DNA of 64,000 nucleotides from Roseibium marinum (GTDB taxonomy: Bacteria; Pseudomonadota; Alphaproteobacteria; Rhizobiales; Stappiaceae), in NCBI RefSeq assembly GCF_002906165.1, contig NZ_PPCN01000013.1, forward strand, positions 62,001 through 126,000, read 5' to 3'. The translations under genes and the position numbers were made by a program. Under the pieces are notes generated by a model. It had not been told where the DNA came from and did not search any database. It saw only the letters and a program-made list of their open reading frames with translations. This document shows, piece by piece, positions 43,421-52,923 of this stretch. How positions within the stretch are numbered: the stretch's first letter is position 1; every line of letters starts with the position of its first letter.

Positions 43421-44308
43421 ATGCGGGGTTTGGTCTTCAGGCGCGAATGGATCACGGGCTGGCTGCTGCTGCTGCCGGCGCTGGTGTTTCTGTTCGCCTT
43501 CACGCATATCCCCGCGGTCACAACGATCCTGAACAGCTTCTTCTCCACGCCGCGCGGCCGGCGGCAGGCGAAATTCATCGGTCTCGACAACTACGAGCGC
43601 ATGATCGGCGATCCGGTGTTCTGGAAGGTGCTGTGGAACAATCTCTGGTTCGCCCTTGGAACGATCCCGGTCTCGGTCGCGCTGGCGATCGTCATGGCGC
43701 TGTGGGTCAATGAAAAGCTGCTCGGGCGCAGCTTCGTGCGCATGGCCTATTTCACACCAACGGTCCTGCCGCTGATCGCGGTCGCCAATATCTGGCTGTT
43801 TTTCTATACGCCGGGTTTCGGCCTTTTCGACCAGATCACCGGATTTCTGTTCGGCTGGCCGGCCACCAACTATCTCGGCGATCCGGACACCGCGCTGAAC
43901 GCCATCATTGTCGTGACCGTCTGGAAGGAGGCCGGCTTCTTCATGATCTTCTATCTGGCGGCGCTGCAATCGATCCCGGTCAACCTGAAGGAGGCGGCGC
44001 AGATCGAAGGGGCGGGACGCTGGACGATCTTCCGCAGGATCACCTTTCCGCTGTTGATGCCAACGACGCTGTTCGTATGCGTCAACGCGGTGATCAATTC
44101 CTTCCGCCTTGTCGATCACATCTTCATCCTGACGGATGGCGGACCCGACAATGCGTCCGCCCTGCTGCTGTTCTATATTTACGAAGTCGCCTTCCGGTTC
44201 TGGGAGACCGCCTACGGCGCAACGCTCACCGTGGCTCTGCTGATCCTCCTTTCCCTGCTCGCCATCAGCCAGTTCTTCTTCTTCGACCGCAAGGTGCACT
44301 ACAAATGA
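43421..44308 (+). CDS. CUT1-type ABC permease, UgpA-like
   Basis: Inner-membrane permease of 295 residues from ATG 43421; the longer frame starts with a TTG inside the hairpin and adds a hydrophilic stretch, so it is rejected. Six helices, the first WITGWLLLLPALVFLFAF. The EAA loop is NLKEAAQIEGAGRWTIFRRI. Its stop overlaps the next permease start (ATGA). It forms the membrane channel with the UgpE-like subunit. Confidence 0.88.
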   Translation: MRGLVFRREWITGWLLLLPALVFLFAFTHIPAVTTILNSFFSTPRGRRQAKFIGLDNYERMIGDPVFWKVLWNNLWFALGTIPVSVALAIVMALWVNEKLLGRSFVRMAYFTPTVLPLIAVANIWLFFYTPGFGLFDQITGFLFGWPATNYLGDPDTALNAIIVVTVWKEAGFFMIFYLAALQSIPVNLKEAAQIEGAGRWTIFRRITFPLLMPTTLFVCVNAVINSFRLVDHIFILTDGGPDNASALLLFYIYEVAFRFWETAYGATLTVALLILLSLLAISQFFFFDRKVHYK

Positions 44309-45126
44309 GCGGGCTTGCGACGAACCTGGACCGGTTCCTGAACGTCTTCGCCGCCTGGGCTCTGGCGCTCATCTGGGTGCTGCCGCTCGCCTATGCGGTC
44401 TGGACCGCCTTTCATCCCGCCGCCTATGAAGCCCGGTTCGAGCTGTTCGCGCCGCTGACGCTGGAAAATTTCGTCAAGGCCTGGGACGCGGCGCCTTTCG
44501 CACGCTATTTCCTCAATACGTTCATTCTCGTGACCATGATCCTGGCCGGTCAATTCATCCTGTGCACCCTGGCGGCCTATGCCTTTGCCCGCTTCGCGTT
44601 TCCCGGCCGCAACATCCTTTTCGCGCTCGTCCTGCTGCAGCTTCTGGTGATGCCGGACATCCTGATGGTGGAGAACTATCAGACCATGCGCCTTCTGCAT
44701 CTGGTGGACACCATTCCGGCCATCGCGCTGCCCTATGTCGCGTCCGGGTTCGGCATCTTTCTGCTTCGCCAGACATTCATGACCGTCCCGAAGGAACTGG
44801 ACGAAGCGGCGCGCATTGAAGGGGCTTCCTTCCTGACCGTCCTGTGGAAGGTCTATATCCCGCTCGCGAAGCCGACCTATCTGGCCTATGGCCTTGTTTC
44901 GGTCAGTCACCACTGGAACAACTTCCTGTGGCCGCTGATCGTCACGAATTCCGTCGAAACCCGCCCGGTCACCGTTGGGCTGAGCGTGTTTTCGGCCATC
45001 GACAGCGGGGTCGAATGGTCGGTCATCAACGCGGCCACGCTGATGACGTCAGGGCCGCTGCTGCTTGCCTTCCTTCTGTTCCAGCGCCAGTTCGTACAAA
45101 GCTTCATGCGCGCCGGGATCAAGTGA
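44305..45126 (+). CDS. CUT1-type ABC permease, UgpE-like
   Basis: Inner-membrane permease of 273 residues from ATG 44305, in a 4-nt ATGA overlap with the previous gene; the longer frame upstream only shadows it. Six helices and the EAA loop ELDEAARIEGASFLTVLWKV. The C-terminus QRQFVQSFMRAGIK is typical of MalG/UgpE family members. Last transport gene of the DeoR-linked operon. Confidence 0.9.
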   Translation: MSGLATNLDRFLNVFAAWALALIWVLPLAYAVWTAFHPAAYEARFELFAPLTLENFVKAWDAAPFARYFLNTFILVTMILAGQFILCTLAAYAFARFAFPGRNILFALVLLQLLVMPDILMVENYQTMRLLHLVDTIPAIALPYVASGFGIFLLRQTFMTVPKELDEAARIEGASFLTVLWKVYIPLAKPTYLAYGLVSVSHHWNNFLWPLIVTNSVETRPVTVGLSVFSAIDSGVEWSVINAATLMTSGPLLLAFLLFQRQFVQSFMRAGIK

Positions 45127-45299
45127 TTTCCACTGCATTATGACAGTCCGGTTCCTGCCAAACCGCTTTGAACAGGCAGATTGGCATTCGGGCACTAGGC
45201 CTTTGACGGCGACCTATGCTAATGGATTTAAATCGTGCTTTTCCGCGGATTGTCCGCCTTAAGTTTTTCCGGGTTTTTACCCGTTGAAGGAGTGCCCCC

Positions 45300-46208
45300 T
45301 TGTCAAAGACGTTCCTGGCCATTGGTGAGTGTATGGTTGAAATGGCCCCGAGCGGCAGCGGCACCTATGTGATGGGCTTTGCCGGGGATACCCTGAACAC
45401 GGCGTGGTACGCGCGCAAATATCTGGGCGAAGACTGGAGCGTCAGCTATTACACCGCGGTAGGCACCGATCAGGTGTCGAACGAGATGCTCGAATTCCTT
45501 CAAGCCGCGGATATCGACATCAGTGCCGTCCGCAGGCTGGAGGAGCGCACCCTCGGTCTTTATCTGATCCAACTGAAGGATGGAGAGCGAAGCTTCGCCT
45601 ATTGGCGGTCCCAGTCGGCGGCGCGCTGCCTCGCAGCGGACCGGTGCGCTCTGGACGCCTCGCTCGATCAGGCAGGATTGATCTATTTGAGCGGCATCAC
45701 CCTGGCGATTCTTCCCGCAAGCGACCGGACATCGCTTCTGGAAGCCCTGCGCGCCGCGCGGAGAGCGGGGGCTCAGGTCGCTTTCGATCCCAATCTCAGA
45801 CCGCGTCTTTGGGAAAACGCTGAGACCATGCGCACCTGCGTGACCGAAGCGGCCGGCGTCTGCGATTTCGTCATGCCCTCCTTCGAAGACGAAATCACCC
45901 ATTTCGGCGACGCCGATCCGAAGGCCAGCGCGGAGCGCTACCTTGCGGCGGGCGCGGGAATGGTGGTCGTCAAGAACGGGCCGGAGGAAGTCATCTGCGC
46001 CCGGCAGGGCAATCTGCGCGCCTTTCAGCCAAAGCCGGTCAGCAACATCGTCGACACGACAGCCGCTGGAGACAGCTTCAACGCCGCATTTCTGGCGGAA
46101 TATCTCACGTCGGAGAATGTGGAAGACGCTGTCACGGCCGGAGCCGGCCTGGCCGGCAGGGTCATCCAGCACCGCGGGGCGCTGGTGGACTGTCTGGAAC
46201 CGGCCTGA
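45300..46208 (+). CDS. kdgK: 2-keto-3-deoxygluconate kinase-like PfkB sugar kinase
   Basis: Cytosolic PfkB/ribokinase-family kinase of 302 residues, probably 2-dehydro-3-deoxygluconate + ATP to KDPG. KdgK features: IGECMVEMAP at the start, GFAGDTLNTAWYARKYLG (substrate site), RSQSAARCL, FDPNLRPRLWE, and the PfkB signature DTTAAGDSFNAAFLAEYL with the catalytic Asp. The start is TTG 45300: AAGGAG lies 7 nt upstream and the frame begins MSKTFLAIGE. A 173-bp gap after the permease suggests its own promoter or a weak link to the operon. Confidence 0.88.
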   Translation: MSKTFLAIGECMVEMAPSGSGTYVMGFAGDTLNTAWYARKYLGEDWSVSYYTAVGTDQVSNEMLEFLQAADIDISAVRRLEERTLGLYLIQLKDGERSFAYWRSQSAARCLAADRCALDASLDQAGLIYLSGITLAILPASDRTSLLEALRAARRAGAQVAFDPNLRPRLWENAETMRTCVTEAAGVCDFVMPSFEDEITHFGDADPKASAERYLAAGAGMVVVKNGPEEVICARQGNLRAFQPKPVSNIVDTTAAGDSFNAAFLAEYLTSENVEDAVTAGAGLAGRVIQHRGALVDCLEPA

Positions 46209-46245
46209 CCGCCGGTCTTTCGAACCGGAAACGCAAAACGTATTT

Positions 46246-46289
46246 GATCGACAGACCTCCAATTGAGTCCGATTGGAAGCCTGTCGATC
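46246..46289. terminator. Long hairpin between convergent kdgK and iolB
   Basis: Two nested inverted repeats: GATCGACAG (46246-46254) with CTGTCGATC (46281-46289), and TCCAAT (46258-46263) with ATTGGA (46272-46277). Position between convergent genes suggests termination on both strands, though no T tract follows. Confidence 0.55.
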
Positions 46290-46310
46290 CGGGAAAGCGG
46301 CAAAAGGATT

Positions 46311-47132
46311 TTACCCGGCGTCGCGCTGGGCGATCCAGTCATGCTCCGGGTGGTTCTGGTAGCGCCACTTGCGCAATGGACCGGCCATGACGTTGAGATA
46401 GTACATCTCATAGCCGTAGGGGGCCCCGCAGGGATGATGACCCCTGGGCACCAGCACCACGTCGTGGCTGCTGACGGAAACGGTTTCATCCAGTGAGCCG
46501 TCTTCGGTGAAGACACGCTGGAGGCCATAGCCCTGGTCCGGATCGAGCCGGTGATAATAGGTCTCTTCCAGATAGGTCATTTCCGGATAATTGTCCTCGT
46601 CGTGCCGGTGCGGCGGATAGGACGACCAGTTGCCCGGCGGCGTGAACACTTCCGTGACGAGCAGGCTGTCGGCGACATCCGTTTCCTCCATGGCAATCGG
46701 GAAGATATAACGGGTGTTGGCCCCTTTGCCCCGGATCACCTGCTGTGGAACCGGCAGGACGCACGCCTTGTGGCCGCCCTTTCCGGGAGCCGTGCAGACG
46801 CCGATGGTGCAGTCGGTGGTCGCCGTTGCCGACCATCCGGTGCCGTTCGGCACATAGACACAGTGCGGCGGCAGCTTTTCGAACACGTTCATGCGCTCGC
46901 CCTGCTCGCCAAAGTCCTCGCCGCCGGCGGAGACCTCGGCCTTGCCTTCGATCATTACGAGGATGACCTCAAGGTCACCGGTTTCCTCGCTGACGGTCTC
47001 GCCCGCCTTCAGGCGGTACAGTCCGAAGCCGACATATCCCCAGTCGGGCGACTTCGGTCCCTTCGCGCTTTCGACGGTGATATCGTGAACCTTGCCGGTC
47101 GTTCCGGCCGGTTTGCGGAGCAACTCGCTCAT
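46311..47132 (-). CDS. iolB: 5-deoxy-glucuronate isomerase
   Basis: Cytosolic cupin of 273 residues that converts 5-deoxy-D-glucuronate to 5-dehydro-2-deoxy-D-gluconate in inositol breakdown. Double beta-barrel; metal-binding features YPPHRHDEDNYPEMTYLEET (His, His, Glu) near 175 and a late His in VLVPRGHHPCGAPYGY. Length matches IolB. The ATG overlaps the iolE stop by 4 nt. It is the last gene of the long iol operon. Confidence 0.95.
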   Translation of the reverse strand: MSELLRKPAGTTGKVHDITVESAKGPKSPDWGYVGFGLYRLKAGETVSEETGDLEVILVMIEGKAEVSAGGEDFGEQGERMNVFEKLPPHCVYVPNGTGWSATATTDCTIGVCTAPGKGGHKACVLPVPQQVIRGKGANTRYIFPIAMEETDVADSLLVTEVFTPPGNWSSYPPHRHDEDNYPEMTYLEETYYHRLDPDQGYGLQRVFTEDGSLDETVSVSSHDVVLVPRGHHPCGAPYGYEMYYLNVMAGPLRKWRYQNHPEHDWIAQRDAG

Positions 47133-48025
47133 GTCAATGTCACCTTTCTCGCGATCTCTTTCAGGGTTTTCAATCCCAGGCTCTGGTACTGGAAGGGATT
47201 GCGGACTTCGGGGTCCTGTTCGGCCTCGATGACGATCCAGCCCTGATAGCCGGTGTCCTTGAGGATCTGGAGCAGCGGGATGAAATCGACGCCGCCCTCT
47301 TCGTCGCCCGGCACCGTGAAGACACCCGCGCGCACGCCATCCATGAACGAACTTGCGGTGTCACGGATGTCCTTCATGACAGAAGGACGCACGTTCTTGG
47401 CATGAAAGTGACGAACGCGGCCAGCATGTTTTTCAAGGACCGGCGCGGGGTCTCCGCCATTTGCGCCGAAATAGCAGTGGCCGGCATCGAAGAGCAATTT
47501 GGTGGCCGGTCCGGTCGCCGCCATGAAGGCATCGATCTCCCGCGGCGTCTCCACAACGGTGCCCATGTGATGATGATAGACGAGGTCGATGCCCTGGCCG
47601 GCGCAGAATGCGGCGAGGTCCTCGACCTTCGCGCCGAAGGCCTTCATCTCATCCGCGCCGAGCACCGGGCTCTTGTTGATGTCGATATCCGAGCCCTGGA
47701 TGGTGTTGGAAGTCTCGCAGACGATGCAGACCTTGCAGCCATTATGCTTCAGCTTGTCCAGATGTGGCTGGATCGCCTTTTTCTCGTCCTCGACCGACCG
47801 CGCGAGCAGGTTCAGGGAATACCAGCCGGAAATGAATTTCAGGCCGTGGCCGCCCAGAAGCTGCTTCAACTCCTCGGGATCGTCCGGCCAGCGGTGGCCG
47901 TTCTCGATGCCGTCGAAGCCGATCCGCGAGGCTTCCGTGAGGATCTGCTCCGTCGGGATATGCGCTCCGAGCGTCTGGTCGTCATCATTGGCCCAGGCAA
48001 TCGGGTTGGTGCCGTAAAGGATCAT
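47129..48025 (-). CDS. iolE: myo-inosose-2 dehydratase
   Basis: Cytosolic TIM-barrel enzyme of 298 residues: 2-keto-myo-inositol to 3D-3,5/4-trihydroxycyclohexane-1,2-dione. Begins MILYGTNPIAWANDDD, the IolE signature. Metal-site residues occur in LVYHHHMGTVVET, LLFDAGHCYFG, RVRHFHAKNV and WIVIEAEQDP. ATG 48025 is chosen over a longer frame reaching 48217, which reads through the repeat region. It lies 302 bp from iolD, across a 108-bp dispersed repeat. Confidence 0.94.
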   Translation of the reverse strand: MILYGTNPIAWANDDDQTLGAHIPTEQILTEASRIGFDGIENGHRWPDDPEELKQLLGGHGLKFISGWYSLNLLARSVEDEKKAIQPHLDKLKHNGCKVCIVCETSNTIQGSDIDINKSPVLGADEMKAFGAKVEDLAAFCAGQGIDLVYHHHMGTVVETPREIDAFMAATGPATKLLFDAGHCYFGANGGDPAPVLEKHAGRVRHFHAKNVRPSVMKDIRDTASSFMDGVRAGVFTVPGDEEGGVDFIPLLQILKDTGYQGWIVIEAEQDPEVRNPFQYQSLGLKTLKEIARKVTLT

Positions 48026-48176
48026 GGGTAGTGTCCTGTCGCGTTCGAGAGAACGTTTGGTTTGACTGTATCTTTCATAGGCCTCGTCCTTCGATACGGA
48101 CCTATCGGTCCTCGTCGGGATGAGGGTGGTGATGGCTAAGTGCTGAACTGCTGGTTTTGAGGTCCTTCCGTTCTCC

Positions 48177-48284
48177 GTCATTGCCGGGCTTGACCCGGCA
48201 ACCCATGCCGTGACCATGCCAAAAGCATGGCCTCACGGTTGGGGGGCGATCGGCATGGATCCCATGGTCAAGCCATGGGATGAC
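48177..48284. repeat. 108-bp dispersed palindromic repeat, copy 1
   Basis: Begins gtcattgccgggcttgaccc and ends catggtcaagccatgggatg-ac. The same plan and exactly the same length occur at 57342-57449. Such elements are common between genes in Hyphomicrobiales. It lies between iolD and iolE within the operon. Confidence 0.8.
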
Positions 48285-48327
48285 GTCGGGATGGGACGGT
48301 GTCTGGTCTCTCTGTCGCCCCTCCCCC

Positions 48328-50169
48328 TCAGTCCACGAGGTTCTGGTGTTTCAGCGCGTCGAGGTAGCCTGCGCGCGCCTTGTTGACCTCGGGGCGGGAG
48401 GAGACTTCCGGCACCGCGACATCCCACCAGGCGCCGCCGCCACTTTCCCCGGGCCCGTGCATGGGATCGGTATCGATGACGATGACCGTCGGGACCGGCC
48501 TGTCGCGGGCGGCGAGGATTTGCGTTTCGAGATCGGCGATATCTTTCGCCTTGACCGCGTGGGCTCCCATGGAGGCCGCGTGGGCGACGAAGTCGATCTC
48601 CGGCTGCGCCTCGACATTGCAGTCCGCGTATAGATTGTTGAAACGCGCGCCGCCGGTGCCCATCTGCAGCCGGTTGATGCAGCCGTAGCCGCGGTTGTCG
48701 GTCAGGACCACCGTGAACGGCACCCGGCGCATGACCGCGGTGGCAAGTTCGGAATTGGCCATCATGTAGGAGCCGTCGCCGACGAAGCAGACAACATCGC
48801 GATCCGGCCGGGCAAGCCTGACGCCCATCGCGCCGGCAATTTCGTAGCCCATGCAGGAATAGCCGTATTCCATGTGATAGCCGCCCTGCGGCGACTGCCA
48901 CAGCAGCTTCAGGGCGCCCGGCATGGTGCCTGCGGCGCACATGGCGATGGTTTTGTCGGTCGCGGTCCGCTGGACGGCCCCGATGACCTCCGCATCGAGC
49001 GGCAGATAGTCTTCCGGCACACCGGTCCGCGCGCTGCAATGGGCATCCACCCTGGCGAGCCAGTCGAGCCGGGAGTGGGCATCGAAAGCTGCCGTCTTGT
49101 GATCGCCGAGCGCCGTGGAGATCCTTTCCAGTGAGATTCTCGCGTCGCCCACGACTCCTGCCGCCCCGTGTTTCAGAGCGTCATAGCCTTGCACGTTGAT
49201 GGAGACCAGCTTGCGGCCGGGCTTTCTGAACAGGGACCAGGAACCGGTGGTGAAATCCTGGAAGCGCGTGCCGACGCCGATCACCAGATCGGCGGTCTCC
49301 GCCAGTCTGTTCGCGCTCTCCGCCCCGTCTACACCCGCGGCACCGAAATTCATCGGATGGGACTGTGCCAGAGCCGACTTGCCGGCCTGGGTTTCGATTA
49401 CCGGTATGCCGTGCCGCGTGGCGAAGTCTCCAAGGGTCTCCTCCGCCTGCGAATAGATAACGCCGCCACCGCAGACGATCACCGGATTTTGGGCTGCCTT
49501 CACCAGGTCGGCAACCTCGGCAATGTCACGGCTGTCCGGTTCGGGGCGGCGGATCCGCCAGACCTTCGGTTCGAAAAAGCTTTCGGGATAATCGTAGGCC
49601 TCGGTCTGGGTGTCCTGACAGAATGCCAGCGTCACCGGTCCGCAGTTGGCCGGGTCGGTCATGACCTGAAACGCCCGGGGCAGGGCGGTCAACAGGTGTT
49701 CCGGCCGGCTGATCCTGTCGAAGTAGCGGGAAACCGGACGGAAGCAGTCGTTGGCGGATACGGTGCCGTCACCGAAATCCTCGACCTGCTGAAGGACAGG
49801 GTCGGGGGCGCGGTTGGCGAAAACATCTCCGGGAATGAGCAGTACCGGCAGGCGGTTCACATGGGCAAGGGCCGCCGCTGTGACCATGTTGGTCGCTCCC
49901 GGCCCGATGGAGGAGGTGACCGCCATGGCGCGGGTGCGTTTGCTGGCCTTGGCGAAGGCGATCGCCGTATGGGCCATCGTCTGTTCGTTCTGGCCGCGCC
50001 AGGTGGGCAGGGCATTGCCGGCCTGTTCCAGGGCTTCGCCCATGCCGGCGACGTTGCCGTGGCCGAAAATCGCCCAGACACCGTCGATGAAGCGGTCGCC
50101 ATCCTCGGTCAGTTGCGCGGCGAGAAAGCGGATCATGGCCTGAGCGGCCGTCAGACGGATGGTGCTCAT
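48328..50169 (-). CDS. iolD: 3D-(3,5/4)-trihydroxycyclohexane-1,2-dione acylhydrolase
   Basis: Thiamine-diphosphate enzyme of 613 residues that opens the inositol ring: trihydroxycyclohexane-dione + H2O to 5-deoxy-D-glucuronate. Three domains of the ThDP family: N-terminal Pyr domain (AQAMIRFLAAQ; GHGNVAGMGEALE), central domain, C-terminal PP domain with the ThDP/Mg motif VCFVGDGSYMMANSE to LTDNRGYGCIN. ATG 50169 overlaps the iolC stop (ATGA). Length fits IolD. Confidence 0.95.
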   Translation of the reverse strand: MSTIRLTAAQAMIRFLAAQLTEDGDRFIDGVWAIFGHGNVAGMGEALEQAGNALPTWRGQNEQTMAHTAIAFAKASKRTRAMAVTSSIGPGATNMVTAAALAHVNRLPVLLIPGDVFANRAPDPVLQQVEDFGDGTVSANDCFRPVSRYFDRISRPEHLLTALPRAFQVMTDPANCGPVTLAFCQDTQTEAYDYPESFFEPKVWRIRRPEPDSRDIAEVADLVKAAQNPVIVCGGGVIYSQAEETLGDFATRHGIPVIETQAGKSALAQSHPMNFGAAGVDGAESANRLAETADLVIGVGTRFQDFTTGSWSLFRKPGRKLVSINVQGYDALKHGAAGVVGDARISLERISTALGDHKTAAFDAHSRLDWLARVDAHCSARTGVPEDYLPLDAEVIGAVQRTATDKTIAMCAAGTMPGALKLLWQSPQGGYHMEYGYSCMGYEIAGAMGVRLARPDRDVVCFVGDGSYMMANSELATAVMRRVPFTVVLTDNRGYGCINRLQMGTGGARFNNLYADCNVEAQPEIDFVAHAASMGAHAVKAKDIADLETQILAARDRPVPTVIVIDTDPMHGPGESGGGAWWDVAVPEVSSRPEVNKARAGYLDALKHQNLVD

Positions 50170-52118
50170 GCGGGAATTCCTTGTGGGTGGGCTGCGCGCG
50201 CTTCGGAACGGGCATTGTCCCATATACGGCAAAGCCGCTCGAAACGGGCGGTCATTTCGGCGATTGCGGCTTCGTCGTTGATTTCGCCGGCCAACCATTT
50301 GCGGCCCGAGTCGGCAAAGATGGTCCGGCCGACCGCGAAGCCCTTGACCAGTTCGAAGCGGGCGGCTTCGGAGAAACTCTCCGCCAGCCGGTCTTCCGGT
50401 GCGTCGAGGCCGAGCACCACGATGCCGCGTGTATGCGGATCGTTGTCGGTGACGGCGCCGCAGGCCTTGGCCCAGGCTTCCTGGGAGGTCATCGGCTCCA
50501 GCTTCCACCAGTCCGGATAGATGCCGATTTCATAGATGCGGCGGATGATCTGAGCCGTGGTGTCGGTCTCGACCGGCCCGATCTTGGAAGGAATGACTTC
50601 CAGAAGCATTTCAAGACGGTTGCGGCGGCAGGCGGCAAAAAGCCGTTTCAGGGTGTCCTCCTGCTGCGCCTTCAGGCCTTCGGTGTCATGCGGATGGTAG
50701 AAACACAGCACCTTGACCACGTGCTCGGCCGGCCATTCGGACAAGCCGCCGAAATCCGGGCCCAGTTCCGGTTCCAGGGTCAAGGGCCGCGAGGACGGCC
50801 ACTCGACGGGATGTCCGATCCAAAGTCCGGTTCCGGCGGCCCGATAAAGCGCCTCGCGGCCGAGACGGCTGTCGCACAGAATGCCGTAGCCGGATCGGCC
50901 GCCGGAGACGTTAAGCGCCGCATCGAGGCAAAGGGTCTTGAACGTGCCGATCCGCGCATGAGGGGCACCGGCCTCGTCGGCCATCTGCTCAAGCTGAACG
51001 CGGTGGTCGAAGGCGAAGACGCGCATGGTTGACCAGTCGCCGTCATGGGACCGGTGCCGATTGGTGGACCAGTGGATCTGCTCAAGCTCCCGGTCATGGC
51101 GCAGGGCCTTGGTCCTGACACCGCGCTTCAGAAAGAACCGCAGTTCCTCCCAGCTCGGATAGGCGGGCGTGCAGCCGTGACGGGAAACCGCGAAGGCGCC
51201 GCAGGCGTTGGCATAGGTCAGGCTGGTCACCCAGTCCTCACCGGTGATCCAGCCCTTCAGCAGGCCGGACATGAAACCGTCGCCGGCGCCGAGCACGTTG
51301 AAAACCTCGATCGGGAAACCGGGACCGGAAACGCCGTCGTCCAGGCTTTCCGGGATGTCGCCCGCGAAGGCCGAAGCGCCCATGGGGCCGCGTTTGCACA
51401 CCAGGGTCGCGCCGGAAACCTTGCGGACGTTTTTCAGCGCCTGGATCGTATCCGTCGTGCCGCCGGCGATATGGAATTCCTCTTCCGTACCGACGATGAG
51501 GTCGAAGAGATGCAGCGTGGCCTGCAGCTTCGCGGTCACCTTTTCGGAAGCGATGAAGCGGCTTTCGCCGTCGCCATGGCCGGCAAGGCCCCACAGGTTG
51601 GGGCGGTAGTCGATGTCGAGCGCGGTTTGCGCGCCGCTTTGCCGGGCAAGAGTGAGCGCTTTGAGGACAGCGGCTTCGGTGCGCGGGTGGCTCAGATGCG
51701 TGCCGGTCGCGACCACGGCCTTCGCCGATGCGATGAAGGCCGGATCGATATCCTCCTCGCACAGCGCCATGTCGGCGCAGTTCTCACGGTAGAAGATCAG
51801 CGGGAACTGTTCCTGGTCGCGGATGCCGAGCAGAACCAGGGCGGTCAGACGTTCCCTGTCGGTGACGACGCCCGTGGTGTCGATGCCGTGCCGTTCCAGC
51901 TCCTCGCGGATGAAGCGGCCCATGTGCTCATCGCCGACACGGGTGATCAGCCCGGATTTGAGGCCGAGCCGCGCCGTACCGGTCGCCATGTTGGTGGGAG
52001 AGCCGCCGACATATTTGTTGAAGGACGCCATGTCCTCCAGCCGGCCGCCGACCTGCGCTCCGTAGAGATCGACCGAAGAGCGGCCGATGGTTATGACATC
52101 GAGTTTCTTCACATGCAC
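50166..52118 (-). CDS. iolC: 5-dehydro-2-deoxygluconokinase fused to DUF2090 aldolase-like domain
   Basis: A 650-residue fusion. Residues 1-330 are a PfkB kinase (ITIGRSSVDLYGAQVGG, NKYVGGSPTNMATGTARLGL, and the catalytic FNVLGAGDGFMSGLLKGW) that phosphorylates 5-dehydro-2-deoxygluconate. Residues about 350-640 are DUF2090, a TIM barrel (VFAFDHRVQLEQMADEAGA, FKTLCLDAAL) thought to serve as the IolJ-type aldolase. The fusion is known in proteobacteria and would explain the absence of iolJ. Stop overlaps iolD by 4 nt. 24 bp downstream of the transporter ATPase gene. Confidence 0.93.
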   Translation of the reverse strand: MHVKKLDVITIGRSSVDLYGAQVGGRLEDMASFNKYVGGSPTNMATGTARLGLKSGLITRVGDEHMGRFIREELERHGIDTTGVVTDRERLTALVLLGIRDQEQFPLIFYRENCADMALCEEDIDPAFIASAKAVVATGTHLSHPRTEAAVLKALTLARQSGAQTALDIDYRPNLWGLAGHGDGESRFIASEKVTAKLQATLHLFDLIVGTEEEFHIAGGTTDTIQALKNVRKVSGATLVCKRGPMGASAFAGDIPESLDDGVSGPGFPIEVFNVLGAGDGFMSGLLKGWITGEDWVTSLTYANACGAFAVSRHGCTPAYPSWEELRFFLKRGVRTKALRHDRELEQIHWSTNRHRSHDGDWSTMRVFAFDHRVQLEQMADEAGAPHARIGTFKTLCLDAALNVSGGRSGYGILCDSRLGREALYRAAGTGLWIGHPVEWPSSRPLTLEPELGPDFGGLSEWPAEHVVKVLCFYHPHDTEGLKAQQEDTLKRLFAACRRNRLEMLLEVIPSKIGPVETDTTAQIIRRIYEIGIYPDWWKLEPMTSQEAWAKACGAVTDNDPHTRGIVVLGLDAPEDRLAESFSEAARFELVKGFAVGRTIFADSGRKWLAGEINDEAAIAEMTARFERLCRIWDNARSEARAAHPQGIPA

Positions 52119-52142
52119 ATTCCGTCAATTGAACGGTTCAGG

Positions 52143-52922
52143 TCAGACCGTGCCGCCCAGGGATCCTTCCAGCTGGGCCAGATCCTGGCCGCCCGCCATC
52201 AGGTCCTGCAGTTCTTCGGCGTTGATGTCCCCGCGCTTCGCGGTGCCAAGGGTCTTGCCGCGGTTCAGGACTGTGAACCGGTCGCCGACCGCCATGGCAT
52301 GGCGCACGTTGTGGGTGATGAAGACAACACCGATGCCGTTTTTACGCACCTTGTCGATGGTCGCCAGCACGTTCGACGTCTGGCGGACACCGAGGGCGGA
52401 GGTTGGCTCGTCGAGGATCAGCACCTTGGCGCCGAAATAGACCGCGCGGGCGATGGCCACAGTCTGCCGCTCTCCGCCGGAAAGCGTCCCGACCGCCTGA
52501 TCCGGCGAGCGCAGACGGATACCCATCTTGGCCATTTCGGTCATGGTGATCTCGTTGGCCTCGGAAAAGTCGAAGAACTTGAACGGGCCGACACGCTTTT
52601 GCGGTTCGCGGCCCATCCAGAAATTCCGGGTCACCGACATCAGCGGGATCATGGCAAGGTCCTGATAGACGGTCGCGATTCCGGCCAGCATGGCGTCGCG
52701 GGGACTGTCGAAACTGATCTCCCGGCCCTCCGCCAGAATCTTGCCGCCTGTCGGTTTATGGACGCCGGACATGGTCTTGATGAAGGTCGACTTGCCCGCA
52801 CCGTTGTCGCCCAGCAGGCAGTGGCATTCACCGGCATCGACGGAGACGGAGACGCCGTTGAGGGCTATGACCGGACCGAAATGCTTCTCGATTTCGACGA
52901 GTTCGATCAATGGAGCGGACAT
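52143..52922 (-). CDS. Inositol-type CUT2 ABC ATP-binding protein
   Basis: ATPase of 259 residues with a single nucleotide-binding domain, unlike the usual double-domain CUT2 ATPases (about 500 residues); this short form occurs with FrcB/IbpA-type systems. Walker A GDNGAGKST (about 37), signature LSGGERQTVAIARA (about 147), Walker B LILDEPTSALG (last Asp replaced by Gly, a usual family variant), H-loop FITHNV. It starts 1 bp after the permease stop and precedes iolC, so the import and breakdown genes are cotranscribed. Confidence 0.9.
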   Translation of the reverse strand: MSAPLIELVEIEKHFGPVIALNGVSVSVDAGECHCLLGDNGAGKSTFIKTMSGVHKPTGGKILAEGREISFDSPRDAMLAGIATVYQDLAMIPLMSVTRNFWMGREPQKRVGPFKFFDFSEANEITMTEMAKMGIRLRSPDQAVGTLSGGERQTVAIARAVYFGAKVLILDEPTSALGVRQTSNVLATIDKVRKNGIGVVFITHNVRHAMAVGDRFTVLNRGKTLGTAKRGDINAEELQDLMAGGQDLAQLEGSLGGTV

Positions 52923-52923
52923 T

